From contig JAWNZC010000117.1 of NCBI GenBank assembly GCA_035771165.1, forward strand, positions 577,501 to 641,500: DNA of 64,000 nt. Direction: 5' to 3'. The notes under the pieces are model-generated. The model was not told the origin of the DNA and ran no database searches. It saw only the letters and a list, made by a program, of their open reading frames with translations. Of the stretch, positions 51,215 through 63,477 are shown piece by piece. Both the position numbers and the translations under genes were made by a program. The DNA comes from Paragorgia papillata. Taxonomy: Eukaryota; Cnidaria; Anthozoa; Scleralcyonacea; Coralliidae. Each line of letters opens with the position of its first letter. The first letter of the stretch is position 1.

Positions 51215-54200
51215 GGTACTGTATGCTTGTCCTTTCTTGTTCGTGGTCCTCATAATTATGTATGTAATGTAAATTAACATGAGCCCCCATGATGAGCTTT
51301 TAGCTCTTGGGGTTATTGTTGTTCAAAATATTGTTTAAATAAAAAAAACAAAAACGCTTTCAACATTTCATGCAACATCGTTCAACATTGTTGAACGCAT
51401 GTTGAACGAAAATTTGAACATGTTCAAATTTCGTTCAACATCATTCAACACCATTCAACAACGTTCAACATCATTCAACAGGGTGGCCAAACGCTTTCAA
51501 CATGTTGAATCACGGTTGAATTCAACAATGTTGAACGATGTTGAATAAAATGTTGAAAGCGTTTGGCCAGGTCTTTTTAAAATTTAATGTGGCTACAGAG
51601 ATCCACTGTTACGTACTGGCGATTGTCACTACGAACCTTCACAGTGATTGACTGGACAGAAACTAGAGCTCAGGTTGTACTTGCATACTATAGTTGCAGA
51701 GGATCAGTTGTTAAGCTGGGTTTCCACTGGTGTAAAATGTCGCGCGCTCGACTTTTCTATTGTACAAATTGAATAGTTTTCTACTTCGTTCCACATGGAA
51801 ACTCACAAGACAAAAGAAAAACATCGAGCGCACGATATTTTACACCTAGTGGAAATCCAGCTCTACTCGCGATTGTGGCAACGTATACCCAACCAAAAAA
51901 TAGTGCTCAGGTCATGCTAAGACCCCGTTTACACGATGCCGGTACAATTTGAAAACGGAACGAAATCATGCCGGTGTGTAAATATAGGCCAAAAAGTCTT
52001 GCGTTTACACGGTCTCTTCCAGTGAGAATTGAGAAGACTTTGTGAATACTGCTGACCCGAATACTGTGGTCGTATATATCGTGATTACCGTCATCAAACT
52101 GTTACGGCATGGGCGTTTACACGATACCGGTTAGTGTTCCGTTTTCATTTCATGCCGTCAAGGAACCCGTCTTCATTTTGTGCCGTTTTCATGTCATTTT
52201 TGCGCCGGTATCGTGTAAACACAAATTCGTTTTCAAATTGTACCGGCCAGCATCGTGTAAATGGGGTCTAAGGGGCCGAATACATGGGGAAATTTCAGCC
52301 CGGGCTGAGATTTCAGCCCGGCTGCTGAGGTATGGAAAAGAGGAGAATGATTTGAATAAGAAACACGAAGTGTGGAAATCAGCCAAGTTGTCACAAACAT
52401 GCAGCATAAAACAAACATATTTAGATGTGTATTTCAAATAAACCATACTTATTCCTTCTTTATCGCTTTTCACAAGGCACTTTCTGTATTCCACACTTCG
52501 TGTTTCTCATTCAAAACATTCACTCCCTCATTTCTATCCCCCAGTAGCCGGGCTGAAATCTCAGCCCGGGCTGAAATTTCCCCATGTATTCGGCCCCTAA
52601 GTGTTCTGTCTGCATATACTTGTCGCTTTGTGCGGAGTGGGTACTGCATTTCCCAATCGCCATCATCAACGTACACAACGCTAATTGGCTGCACAGTCAG
52701 TGCAACTTTAGCACTAGTTCCAATATGAGGCGTTGTCGCTGCAGAAGATCAATTGTTACTCGCGATTGCCGCTACATACCACACAACGATATTAGGGACA
52801 ATAAGCAAGCACAACGCGAGCGTCACGACGACAACCCGATTACAATAGTATTTTTCAACAAAAACAAAGCGTTGAATAATTTGCAGTCCCAAGAGTAATC
52901 ACAAGACCGTCCTCGTTGCACATACAACGTCAACTGAAGCGTTTTCCCGTTTTCACAAGACGACGGCGTGGCAAGGAACAGCAAAAGTTGATACATAAAA
53001 CATACAATATACGATGTCCTCATCCATGGTTTCTTTTAAATGTAGTAACTTAATTGCCGTCGTCGTCCTAGCTTGCTTAAGGTCCCTAATGATAAGATGC
53101 TAGGACGATGACGGCTGTTAAAACGCAAGATAAGTTTTATAATTTAAAGAAGTCACGGTTAACCGACTATTATATTTTATATTTGAAGCTAGTTTAATGA
53201 CTTCCAAAACGCCCCAGTATTGCTAAAATGATTGCAGTGTCCGTATTGAAGTCAATCTCAAGCAACAGAACTTCAGAAGATCACTTGTTACTAGTGTACG
53301 TTCTACGTTATCACTCAGTTGTCATTCGGTGTGGGGTTGTCGCGTCGGTTACTAGAGCAATACTGTACGTTTCTACTCTAGCTAAGACTAAGAGAACAAA
53401 GCTATAGCATCATATATGTCGTATGAACTTTATACATCATAACGTCTTTTAATTTGAACATTTTCACAAACTTTACAGAGTAAGAACAATCTAATGATGA
53501 ACATTGAAGGGCTCCGCTCGAAACGTCGCCGTTTATCACCTTTTTACTTTGCTCTATCCAAAACACAGCCTACGCACCACTCTGCATGCACTCAACATTT
53601 TTCACTCTATTAATAAACAAGCAGACCGACGCGGGTTCGACACTTCTGTTCAAGTTCTATCAAGTATTTGTTGAGGCTTGGGTTATTTGTTTGTCCTCAG
53701 TTCTGACACCCAAAGTGCATTCGTGCATCACCGTTGTCACTTTTCCAGGTCATGGGACCATTTCAGATGAGTTTTAAACTCAACATGTTAATTGCTTTCA
53801 CGAAAAGCTTATTAAAAATGACTTCAATAATTGCAAATTTTTGTGCAACATTTGTTATGTCAAAGAAGTGACTTATATTTATTGAGGAAATCCGGAGAAG
53901 CCGGTGAAAAATCCTCGAGGCACAGGAGAAAAGCAACAATTCTACTCGCATGATGCCAAGTAGACTTGTTCCAAGTCCGCCTCTTAGCGCTAGTTTTTGC
54001 GGGCGGGTGGAAAGGCGGGAGAGCGGAAAAGCGGGAGGAAAGAGACGGACTTGTTTCGCTTGCAGGTTTTTGAATCTTATTAAATATTCTGGCGGGAAAT
54101 CGCTGAAATTTACATCGCCCTGTTTTGACGTGTTTCGGGTTGTCGTACATGCAATGGAAAGTGGTTCTACCCCTACTAAAACGTTTTCAAGAGTCTGTTT

Positions 54201-55990
54201 AACTCCAACTTCCAAAGATAGCACTTGCATAGCAATTTAGCCTGAATATAATTATTAGCCCGAATTACGTCACCGGTCGAAAAATTCACCGGTGAATTTT
54301 GGCGCGCTGCAGGTGGGAAAAGTCCTTTTCAACGAGGAACCGAAAGGTCAAAAATGTTTGAAAAGGACTTTGAGAAAGTCTAGATGCCAAGTTGGTCACC
54401 TATCCGAGTACTAACCCCATTCAACCCTCAGCAGTGAAAGCATGGATTGTAAAATGACTGGATAGGAAACTAATAGTAATGTGGGGTGTTTTGAGCCTTT
54501 TGATTGGTTAAATCGCATTCACTCAGTTTGCAAAATGGTTGGGACCAGTGGTTGAAACCTAGTTGCAAATTGTGATGTCACGAATGGCGTGGGTATGCTT
54601 GTTTTACTGAGGTTTTTAAGTGAACTTTTCTTCAAATTCTTCGTATTCTCACATTCAGATGACAATGTTGACGTTTCAAATGATTTTATCGTCTTTATAC
54701 AAACCTGCCTATAAGCCACAATCGAGTATTCGAGGTAAACGTTATTGATCTTTGTTTTGATGTTTTCTGTGTTGTTTCAAAGAAACTGGCGTCCCAAAAT
54801 ATAGTACTTTGTTTTGCTCGGAATTTGGGATGCATATTTTAACTAGTAAACATAGATTTTTTCTTTTAAAATAAGTAAGAATAGACGGACATTTTATCGT
54901 AATGTGGCTTTGTTGTATTTACAAGCAGTTCGGTTATCATTTTAAGCTGTATTAATCCTAAATTTTGATTATAGTGGGGGATTTTAAGCTTGTCAATTTC
55001 AACCTCCTATATCCAGTCTTTTTACTATCCATGGTGAGGGGCAGCGCGATAACCGGCGCTTGTGCAGCGTACCCATGTCTTGCATAAATTATGTTTAAAA
55101 TGTTTTTAAGAGATTTCCCCCTTATTTTGCCTAAATATAAATGCCACTAATTCAAAATTGGATTTCTGCATGCAATCGCTCTAAAAGTTTGACGCATTTT
55201 GCTTTTAGACGATGCCTACTCAGAAGCTGGATTAAAGCGCGAGTCCAGTGAGGATACAGACGGTCAGATGGGGATCAAGAGGAGGAGGATAGGATCACGA
55301 AACCTCGACGAAATCCGAACATCTGGCAAGGCCGGAGCCCACGAACAATTCCCGCCCAGCGTCGAAAGTGAAAACGATCTTCCGGACTCGTCCGATCGTT
55401 CACCAACAGAGTACGAGACGATAAACTTGTTTTCGACCGTGGGCCACGCGCCTTGCGAAGACAGTGGACGAAGTCGAACGAAATCGACGCCGATGGAACT
55501 GCTCTGTCGCCTATTCCCCACTCAGAAAAGAAGCGTCATTCAACTGATATACAAGGGATGCAACAATGATTTAATTAAGACTATAGAATGCGTCTTACCA
55601 AGCCACGAGAAGGCCATGGCCAGTTTAAAATGCCAAGCGGCTGCCATGAGTGCGCCGAGATGCCAACAATTCCCGCCCCCTATAACCGCATTCCCACCTT
55701 TCCTGCCTGTTCCACCCAATCAACATCAGAGATTCTACCTCCCGGCAACGATCGCGTCCGATTCCCTACCGCTGTACAACATGCACGTTGGTTCCGCATT
55801 CAAACGAGGCTATGTGTCCAGCATTGGATTTCAAGCCAAACTAACCGGCCGGGATTACACAGAAGAGCCTGGTCAGATCCCAGTCGCTCAGAGAACATGC
55901 CCCTGTTGTCAAAAAGATGTTCCAATTACGAGTCGAAGCTGCGATTCTTGCGGCCATTGTTTCGATGCTACATCGTCTCCTAGGGGTTAG
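48433..55990 (+). CDS. DMRTA: DM-domain transcription factor, DMRTA (Dmrt4/5) type
   Basis: Two exons, 48433-48775 and 55209-55990, join in phase 1 to give about 374 aa. Residues about 18-70 are a DM domain ([20 protein letters not shown], then [17 protein letters not shown]), with all zinc-binding Cys/His in place. The second exon holds a DMA domain ([20 protein letters not shown], then [18 protein letters not shown]), which defines the DMRTA/DMRT3 group. The protein ends with CPCCQKDVP and CDSCGHCF, a four-cysteine ribbon-like motif. The family binds DNA and acts in sexual and neural development; the role here is unknown. The intron of 6.4 kb is full of repeats. Confidence 0.92.
49979..50097. 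mobile_element. TTAACCCTTTCACTC element, copy 2
   Basis: The ends are TTAACCCTTTCACTCATG and CATGAAAGGGTGAA, with the conserved core GACGAGTAAAATCGTCTGGC and GTTAGACAGAGTAAAA. Confidence 0.8.
51352..51573. mobile_element. MITE, copy 2 of the 4464 family, left-truncated
   Basis: It ends GTTGAAAGCGTTTGGCCAGG like 4464-4784, but the left end starts inside the repeat at AAAACGCTTTCAACATTTCA. Confidence 0.8.
51714..51862. mobile_element. MITE with AAGCTGGGTTTCCACTGGTG end
   Basis: Left GGTTTCCACTGGTGTAAAAT pairs with ATTTTACACCTAGTGGAAAT. A fragment (GCGTAACGTTTTACACCCAG) is seen at 57548. Confidence 0.8.
51918..52271. mobile_element. MITE, copy 2 of the 16178 family
   Basis: TAAGACCCCGTTTACACGAT to the inverse GTGTAAATGGGGTCTA. 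Shares TTGAAAACGGAACGAAATCA with the first copy. Confidence 0.85.
52270..52600. mobile_element. MITE with AGGGGCCGAATACATGGGGA end
   Basis: TTTCAGCCCGGGCTGAGATT near both ends in opposite orientation, with TAGGGGCCGAATACATGGGG-type termini. It abuts the previous MITE directly. Confidence 0.85.
55209..55990 (+). CDS. DMRTA: DMRT exon 2 with DMA domain and stop
   Basis: The acceptor is GCTTTTAG. It encodes [18 protein letters not shown], a possible basic nuclear signal IKRRRIG, the DMA domain, a Pro-rich stretch and the C-terminal Cys motif. TAG at 55988-55990. Confidence 0.92.
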
Positions 55991-56182
55991 ATATTTTAAG
56001 CTAAATGAAACTACAATGCGTGATGAATTACTCGACGTTTATTTACTACAAGATTACAGATTTTAAATATCAATTTATATTAGATAGAGGTATATGATAA
56101 ATGTGTGTTGGGTGTGGTTACGAAATTTGTGATATCGGTATTTCATTACCTTTGTCCCGGTTAGCCAGGTTCATGAACAGGC

Positions 56183-56371
56183 TCTATAGACCACTTTCAT
56201 AATAGCGACTAATTTGAATATTCTTTCGTGTGCATTTTAATAAGCCTTTCTGGCCTCGTTTGTGAGTCTGTAATTCAAAAGAATCTTTGCTTCATAACGA
56301 GGCCAGAAAGGTTCATTTAGATGCACATAAAAGAATATTTAAAGCGATGGCAATTTGAAAGTGGTCTATAG
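56183..56371. mobile_element. MITE with CTATAGACCACTTTCATAAT end
   Basis: The inverted ends CTATAGACCACTTTC and GAAAGTGGTCTATAG, with inner arms CCTTTCTGGCCTCG and CGAGGCCAGAAAGG. Distant relative of 3389-3580. Confidence 0.85.
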
Positions 56372-57610
56372 GGTTAGGGTTTTAGTTTGGGTTAGGTGAC
56401 CACTGAATCGTTAACATTTGAAAAATCGAAGCTCTTTCATTACGTCATTTGTGTGTGAATGCACAAATAACATTGTGTACTAAAAAAATGAAATGAACTT
56501 GTCGACTGTTATATTTCCTCGATCGAGGCATCTGAATTAAAATATATTCTCAGAGCAATGTTAATAATCTCTGGTAAACTAGAGTTCTGTGTTAAGTATC
56601 GCCAAAGTAGGTCAGTATAATAGATCGTTTAATATTCTGATATATTATATACTATGAATATTTACGATACACTTTTACAAATTTTATACTGTTATCAAAT
56701 TAAATATACATATTTCTATTGTAAAAAGTTGCCTTTTCAAATCTTTTTTTTTTTTTTCACTCCTCTCCTCTCCTCTTCTCTTCTCTCTTTTTTCGCCAGT
56801 CGCTTCTTGCATGACTCTGAGATACAAAAGCTGTTGCAGTGAAGACGGAGCGGAGGGGAGTTTAACAAGCTCTCCCACCCAGCCCTCCCGCTTCCGCCGT
56901 CCCCTGTGTTGGCAAGGGCCTGAAGGGTTTTGGTATGCATCTGCGTCCTAAATCTTGACGCAAAATTCTCTTTGGTTGGTTTGCTTTTAATTATAAATGC
57001 AAATCTTAAGTAATAGATAAAGCATGAGCGGCCGATCTGTATTGGGATTTACAAGGCCGAAGTAAATCCCCATACAGATCGGACGCGAAATGAAACAATA
57101 GAATGAAGCTAATTAGTATTCTTAACTTTTGATACAGATCACTTTGGCCAAAAGACGTTCTTTATTGGGATTTACAGACGTATACATGTGTCTTGAATGC
57201 TACGTTTTGATTGCTTCTTAACCTCATTAATTATTCGTGAATTTCACAAAGTGTGTTATTTACTTTTGTAAAATAACATTTTAGAAACGCAAGCAGTGAT
57301 TCGTTAAAAGCCGTGTGTGATAACTCTATATTCGTCAGTATGGAAAACCTGGAAGGATCAATACGTCATCCCAGACTTCCACTCGCGTTAACGTTTCTAT
57401 AACTGTAAATGGGAACACGGAAAATGTCTCGAGGCAAAGAATACATCAGTGCAATAGAATAGATTCGAGAAATTTTGCAAGAACGATAAGAAAATTACCA
57501 AAAATACCGGTATGCAAACAAACTTAAGAATAACTAGAAAAATCGAGCGCGTAACGTTTTACACCCAGTACAAATCTAGCATTATTTAATATTCCCTTAT
57601 TAAAACCTCT

Positions 57611-57709
57611 TTAACCCTTTGAAGCCTGAAGACGAGTCTTTAGTATTTTATCTGGCTAACTCCAGACGATTTTATTCAGCACAGGGAGGTCGAGGCCTCA
57701 AAGGGTTAA
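57611..57709. mobile_element. TTAACCCTTTGAAGCCT element, copy 3
   Basis: Ends TTAACCCTTTGAAGCCTG and GGCCTCAAAGGGTTAA, with core AGACGATTTTATTCAGCACA in the reverse orientation of the other copies. Confidence 0.8.
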
Positions 57710-57853
57710 TTCCGCTGATTTTCTGTAACTCTGCATCGTACGATGGGAAGCCATCGTGATACGCGCCTTCGACTGAACAGATAATCAAGTTGCGGGTGAC
57801 CAACAGGTTTCTTGTCGGTGTTTAGAAAGAGAAGGGAAAATACGCAACTACGA

Positions 57854-57861
57854 TATATAAA
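57854..57861 (+). promoter_or_regulatory. Possible TATA box of the secreted-protein gene
   Basis: TATATAAA about 180 bp before the start codon at 58040. Compatible with a short 5' leader; unproven. Confidence 0.3.
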
Positions 57862-58039
57862 CAAAATACAACTCCTTCAGTCTTATTTTGTCTTAATCAC
57901 AAGAAAATATTGAGCTTGCCTTTTTGGTTTGATGGTCGTCGTTATTTCTATATATAAAGGAAAGACCTTGGGAAGTGTACTCCTCTTAGTGTATGGTCTT
58001 TGACTTTGCCAAGAGTTTAGTCGTCTTCGTCGCGATGCC

Positions 58040-58193
58040 ATGAGAATGAATGAGAATTTGATCGTCTTCGGTGCCTTGCTGGTCATGCTAGTAGTTGGCG
58101 GGTTGTTCATTCACAATGATTATAGAAGAACATCGGTGGAAAATAATCCAACGGGACAGCGAAAAGAAAAGAGAAGCTCAAGAGATATTCGAG
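58040..58193 (+). CDS. Secreted cysteine-rich protein exon 1 (signal and pro-region)
   Basis: 51 codons plus one base, ending at CGAG|GTAAGG. Hydrophobic segment at residues 7-24, then charged pro-sequence. Confidence 0.75.
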
Positions 58194-59667
58194 GTAAGGG
58201 AATTATAATTATGTATGCCACAAGTGAATTGATCTTTCGTAGAGTTCATGATTCTATCAAAAATCTGTTATTCCACCTGTTGCTGTCAGTTTGATTTGAC
58301 AGCAAATACACAGTTGTTTCGTTGCTTTTTTTTTTCGTTGTTATTTTTATATTTCGGTTCCCCTTCAATACTATACAATGTCGAATTTTCCAGACCCCCT
58401 CCTTCCCATAGTAGTCACCGCTGACCGTTTTCTTGGATGAATTTGGAATTGACCGAGATGGCGTCTTGTATACATTTTAACCAGAATCCTTTTCGCACAA
58501 TAAATATTGTTTCTTGCTGAATAATTGGAAGATAGGGTTTTAAAAGGGTCAACTTTGGTAGGAATGAAGTTCTTGCTTACTTAATCCATTGTAGCATGAT
58601 AAACAATGTTTAGTAATTGTTATTTGAGCTGATTGGAGGTCGCGAAGCATTGTGGTTAAATGTACCGCCACCATCTTTTTCGGTAACACCAATTAGGGTT
58701 ATACGTCCATGTCCTATTTACACGAATTGCCATCCTTAGGTTAGATTGTGTGTTGGGGTATGGCTTTCATGAAGTACTTGGGTTATGTAGGACATGGAAT
58801 TATTACCCCAATTAGTTTCTCGGACTGTTGGCACGGCTGAGCCCACAGTCAAATAGAAATATACAGTAGAATAAAGTCAGCGGTGGTGATCATTCAACAT
58901 GTGCGAGGATACTTACATCAAAGTTGGACTTCTGGTTGTTCTTTATTCTGTGTCATATCATCGTCATCATTACAATATGTATCACTATCATCGTCATCGT
59001 CACCATCATCATTGTCATCGTTAATTTTATTTCACTGTCTAATCTAACCGACCCGAATGGTCTACCACACGCGGACACCAGCTAAAATCTAAATTTAACA
59101 CTGACGCCTGGACCTCTCCCTGTGCTGAATAAAATCGTCTGGCGTTAGCCAGAATAAACCTTAAAGACTCGTCGTCAGGCTTCAAAGTGTTAAGTCTGTA
59201 CTGATTTATGACTATCGTTCTTTCGATCATCATTTGCAGATCTTCCAGACCGTCCACTCCCCTCATATGAACACGTTTTGACCCGTAGACGCCGAGGTTT
59301 TCGTTCTTACTTCTACAACTACCTGGACGAACTGTCCATGTCAATATGCGGATCCATTCCCTCGGAAGGACCAGGACTGAATTACGCCGTGCGACGAACA
59401 TGCGGCGAGAACGAGGAACTGACATGCAAGCAGATTTGCACTGACCAAAAACTAAAAGACCAAGCACCGAAAGAGGTGCAGAAACTGTCCTGGAGCTGCA
59501 GCGAGTCGTTACACGTCTACAAACGACAACCAGCTCTTGCTGATAATTATGAAGAATACGTTGACTCGTACAAACTCGGCTTGGCTGTTTATCGCCATCA
59601 TTCATGCAGTGTTGCCAAGTGTGGACCTAATTACTGTTGCTGTAAAGCTGTGGCTACTGCAGTGTGA
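58040..59667 (+). CDS. Precursor of a secreted cysteine-rich protein, family not recognised
   Basis: Two exons, 58040-58193 and 59240-59667, join in phase 1 to about 193 aa. The N-terminus MRMNENLIVFGALLVMLVVG has a hydrophobic core fitting a signal peptide or signal anchor. A basic pro-region (RKEKRSSR) follows, then TRRRRGF, a furin-type cleavage site. The putative mature part, about 125 residues, has ten cysteines and ends CGPNYCCCKAVATAV. No toxin or hormone family is recognised. The stop is TGA at 59665-59667. Alternative in-frame ATG at 58046 would change only two residues. Confidence 0.75.
59096..59193. mobile_element. TTAAC-type element, copy 4
   Basis: Core AATAAAATCGTCTGGCGTTA with ends TTAACACTGACGCC and GGCTTCAAAGTGTTAA. 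It lies 46 bp before the second exon of the cysteine-rich protein gene. Confidence 0.75.
59240..59667 (+). CDS. Secreted cysteine-rich protein exon 2 (mature domain)
   Basis: The acceptor is CATTTGCAG. It starts DLPDRPLPSYEHVLTRRRR and carries all ten cysteines, including TCGENEELTCKQIC and the CCC triplet. Confidence 0.8.
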
Positions 59668-59859
59668 GTAGCTCATATAGCCGTCGCCAGACACTTTAAA
59701 AAATTGTAGGGCACATCTCTGGTCATCACTTCAGGGAAGAGCAACGAGGAAGCACCTTAGATCAGCGATAAGATCATCTGTTTCTACAAAGTAAATGAAA
59801 AGGCCCGGAAATATAAGTTTAAGTTTTAAAATTCTATGTTTACATATCACCTTCCTTTC

Positions 59860-60356
59860 TTTCTTCTTTCCTTCCTTCCTTCCTTCCTTCCTTCCTTCCT
59901 TCCTTCCTTCCTTCCTTCCTTCCTTCCTTCCTTCTTTCCTTCCTTCCTTCCTTCCTCCCTTCCTTCCTTCCTTCCTTCCTTCCTTCCCTCCTTCCTTCTT
60001 TCTTTCCTTCCTTCCTTCCTTTCTTCGATCGTTCGTTCCTTCCTTCCTTCCTTCCTTCCTTCCTTCCTTCCTTCCTTCCTTCCTTCCTTCCTTCCTTCCT
60101 TCCTTCCTTTCTTCCTTCCTTCCTTCCCTCCTTCCTTCCTTCTTTCCTTCCTTCCTTCCTTCCTTCCTTCCTTCCTTCCTTCCTTCCTTCCTTCCTTCCT
60201 TCCTTCCTTCCTTCCTTCCTTCCTTCCTTCCTTCCTTCCTTCCTTCCTTCCTTCCTTCCTTCCTTCCTTCCTTCCTCCCTCCCTCCCTCCCTCCCTCCCT
60301 CCTTCCTTCCTTCCTTCCTTCCTTCCTTCCTTTCTTCCTTCCTTCCTTCTCTCCCG
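59860..60356. repeat. (CCTT)n array with CCCT and CTTT variants
   Basis: About 500 bp of CTTC/CCTT units with a CCCT block near 60275-60300 and an interruption TCGATCGTTCGTT at 60025. Located about 190 bp after the cysteine-rich protein stop codon. Confidence 0.95.
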
Positions 60357-61532
60357 GGCTTCTTTCCTATTTTTTTTTATGATGGACAATTCGCACGTCA
60401 CACTATGTCGCACCGTACGTCATAACACAACCTCGTAGTAAGGTCCACTAACCCAGTCACTCGCTTTTTGGTGCAGAAAATACCTTGTGTATACGAGTAA
60501 TGACAGTGCTGTTTTTAACTGAACCTTTGATTCCCGGTTATACTGGCTACAGTCAGCTAAATTTTCAATACTGCGAATTATATGTAAATCCACTCTCCAT
60601 TTAAACATAAAATTCAAATGTGTACACAGCTTTTGCCATTTTAATCAGCAAAGTCTTAAAGCTCATTGACTATTAAGCATATGTAATTAAAAACGTCAAT
60701 TTAAGACTAGGAGAATTGTCACCTTTTGATTAATTTTAGGTTAACACGTATAGTTCAATTGAAGGCTAAGAATCATAAGATGTAACTCGATTAGTAGTTG
60801 TTTCGTTGGCACATCAGTGAATTGTACGCGGACGGAAATATAAATATATCTTTTGAACTTATATACTTTTGCGACATATATTGACATTTTGTCATTTTCT
60901 ATCTCACCTTTTATCATTAATCATTTAATGTCTATGAAAATACGCGATTGTATACATTTGAACTAATATTTAAACTTTAAAACACAAACAACAGTGTTTT
61001 TTTCGTATTTAAACTGAACACTAGGCGATAAAACACGTACTCAACCGACGAAATTTTGGTTCGTACGTAGTTACTTTAAAAATCCTTTTTTTCTAAGGAT
61101 AACTTTCGAGCGAAATGTTTTCGATTCGATATTAATCCCATGTTAGTTATACGTTTGGGTTGAATTTTCAAATAAGTGTTTCTGAACTGATTTTAATATA
61201 ATCATTCCCAGTTTTAACCTTGATCCTAACTCCAATCCTAATCTTTAATAGCCATAACGATTTCAATGATGTTTTACTGTCATAAAAACATTTGAGCTTG
61301 ACGGCACGTCTACCAAATGTCTGTCATATAACTGAACATATTGTGATCTTGTATGAATATGATAATAGAGTCATTTAATTTTATTGAGTAATAAAGAACA
61401 ACGACCCAGAAGACATAAACTGGGTCTGGGTAACCGAGTTTAAACTGTCCTCTTGGTTGGATTTTAGTGAACAAAAAACACAACAACCAAAACGATTCGC
61501 CGGCTTGTGAAAGGATTTAATGCTATGTTATA

Positions 61533-61725
61533 AAAGAAATGGCTCATGGTTTAGTGTGCTCCATCGAGTTATGGATGCACTTGGGAAATTGGGAGAGCAC
61601 TCAAAAATCTAGAGTTGGTCTCGGCTACGCCTCGACCAACTCTTACGATTTTTTCGTGCTCTCCCAATTTCCCAAGTGCATCCATAACTCGATGGAGCAC
61701 GCGAAACCATGCACCATTTCTTAAA
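61533..61725. mobile_element. Near-perfect foldback, arms about 75-80 nt
   Basis: ATCGAGTTATGGATGCACTT pairs with AAGTGCATCCATAACTCGAT; arms end AAGAAATGG and CCATTTCTT. Loop AGTTGGTCTCGGCTACGCCT is itself a partial palindrome. Confidence 0.9.
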
Positions 61726-62082
61726 TGTACAAAATGTATGTACTTTATGTTGTCATATACCACTAGATATATATAGGCTATAAATAACAATATATTATGA
61801 CTACTATATATATATATATGTATATTATAGTGTATGAACGAAGTTCTCTCATTTCACTCCAGTAGTTTAATATCCGATATCCTGCAGTTCGTTTGAAAAC
61901 TTGGCTTTCATGTTTATTGTAAAACAACTTTCCATAATAACGAAGTCTGATCCTAATCCGGTCTTTTAAATGATCTGTCAGACTGTCATTGAATATTCAC
62001 AACTTTGTCTCGACACTATAGTTAATGCCATTTAACCAAATGCAAATTTCACAGCTGTACACGACAAATCAATATAAAGGGG

Positions 62083-62236
62083 AATAGTATTACACGGTGG
62101 CGAGAAGATATGGATTTTATGTTCGAGTGGCAAGGACAATATCTCACGAGTGAGCGTAGCGAACAAGTGAGATATGATATTTTTCTTGCTACGAGAACAT
62201 AAAATCTATATCTTTGAGCAACCGTGTAATGTTCTA
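62083..62236. repeat. Foldback with AATAGTATTACACGGT end
   Basis: Arms TATGGATTTTATGTTCGAGT and its imperfect inverse around TGAGCGTAGCGAACAAGTGA. Same style as the 21408 and 42254 foldbacks. Confidence 0.75.
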
Positions 62237-63469
62237 TTTATTATATGGACAATGAGATTATGCGATGTTGATAAACTGGGTTTAATGCAAAAACTACAAC
62301 TGCTTGACCTAAAAGCTTTTAGAAAATACGACAGCTTATTCGGATACGTAATTTTGGCTCAAATTTACTTGATTTGAAACTTACGGCAAAAGGCGTAAAT
62401 TTTGACTTGTCGATATGTCACTCGCGAGCGTTACATACGAGAAATCATAGATATACCATTCGGTTCCCGGATGTAGTGAAATATGGATTCTAGGAGTGTT
62501 TTCGTAGTAAAATACTCTCCTCCATATAATAAATATATTATACCACAGGCTTTTCAATTTTCATGTCCCAAACTCAGAAGTATACGACTTTTATTTTGCG
62601 ATCTCAAAGAAAACAAATGGCACAGATGTTCACTTTATATAACTTCCCCATGCAGTTCCCCATTCATTTGCTGCAACATTTATTAAAACATATTTATTCC
62701 AGAAGTTTACCCCAATGCTTATCTAAGAGGGTTCGCATCCAATACAAATTTTACATTTTTTTAAAAAAAAACAAAAAAATTACACAAAATAACAGGAACA
62801 CGTGCACACATAACAACTGATTACAAACAAAAATACATATGGCTAAACGTTGATCAACATTCTCGCCGTATATAGCTAAAGTTTCGGTCTTTCTTTCATG
62901 CAATTCAAATAATTATCATTTAATAGTCCACTTATAGCTCCTGCATATATAGTATTTTATATATAGTCTTGCCACTCATTTGTCACATTAAATTATCATA
63001 TCAACATGTCGTTTTTATATATCTATAAAATTCAGACTGTCGCCAAAGCTAAAAATAATTATTTGCGTGTCGTGGCAACAATCAAAACACAATGAAAATT
63101 ATCAGAACTCCTGAAAACAATTATTGTTTAGACGTTCTCATATAATTGCATCGTTCCGACCTGCAATATTTTTTCCAAGAGAAAAGTACACGCTTTCTTA
63201 GTGTATATAGGTTTAAATTATTTGTTGCATGTGGGGGGTTTTTCAGCGATTTTCCGGCTTATTTTTTTAAACCATTTTGCATGTGCGGTTTCGTGAGTAG
63301 CAGGTAATTTGATCTATGTAAAGTCGATCTTTTACAATAATGTATGTGTATGCAAAATTAATTAATTTGTTCGAGTATATTAACCTGCTATGACAGTATG
63401 ACTAACTTGTAAACAGTCGGAGCAAATTCAGTCAAGCTGTTCACTTGTAATTACGTATCCTGAGCGCAT

Positions 63470-63477
63470 TATATATA
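63470..63477 (+). promoter_or_regulatory. Possible TATA box of the Stum/SPEC3-like gene
   Basis: TATATATA in CATTATATATACGC about 140 bp before the proposed ATG at 63616. Low certainty. Confidence 0.25.

Larger units (their letters stand above)
48776..55208. other. DMRT intron, repeat-filled
   Basis: Holds elements at 49979-50097, 51352-51573, 51714-51862, 51918-52271, 52270-52600 and a head-to-head pair near 52880-53280. No exon with matching phase was recognised inside. Confidence 0.7.
55991..58039. other. Intergenic stretch
   Basis: Contains foldbacks at 56183-56371 and 57025-57092, a CT-rich tract near 56745-56800 and the TTAACCC-type element at 57611. No gene seen. Confidence 0.6.

Noticed and set aside
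53763..54240. Overlapping open frames on both strands in the DMRT intron
   Set aside because: No recognisable domain, no paired splice sites, and either strand looks equally open; chance in a GC-richer patch is likely.
59795..60438. Two long Pro-Ser-Phe-Leu frames and an Arg-Lys-Glu-Gly frame
   Set aside because: Tetranucleotide CCTT array, open in all frames by composition.
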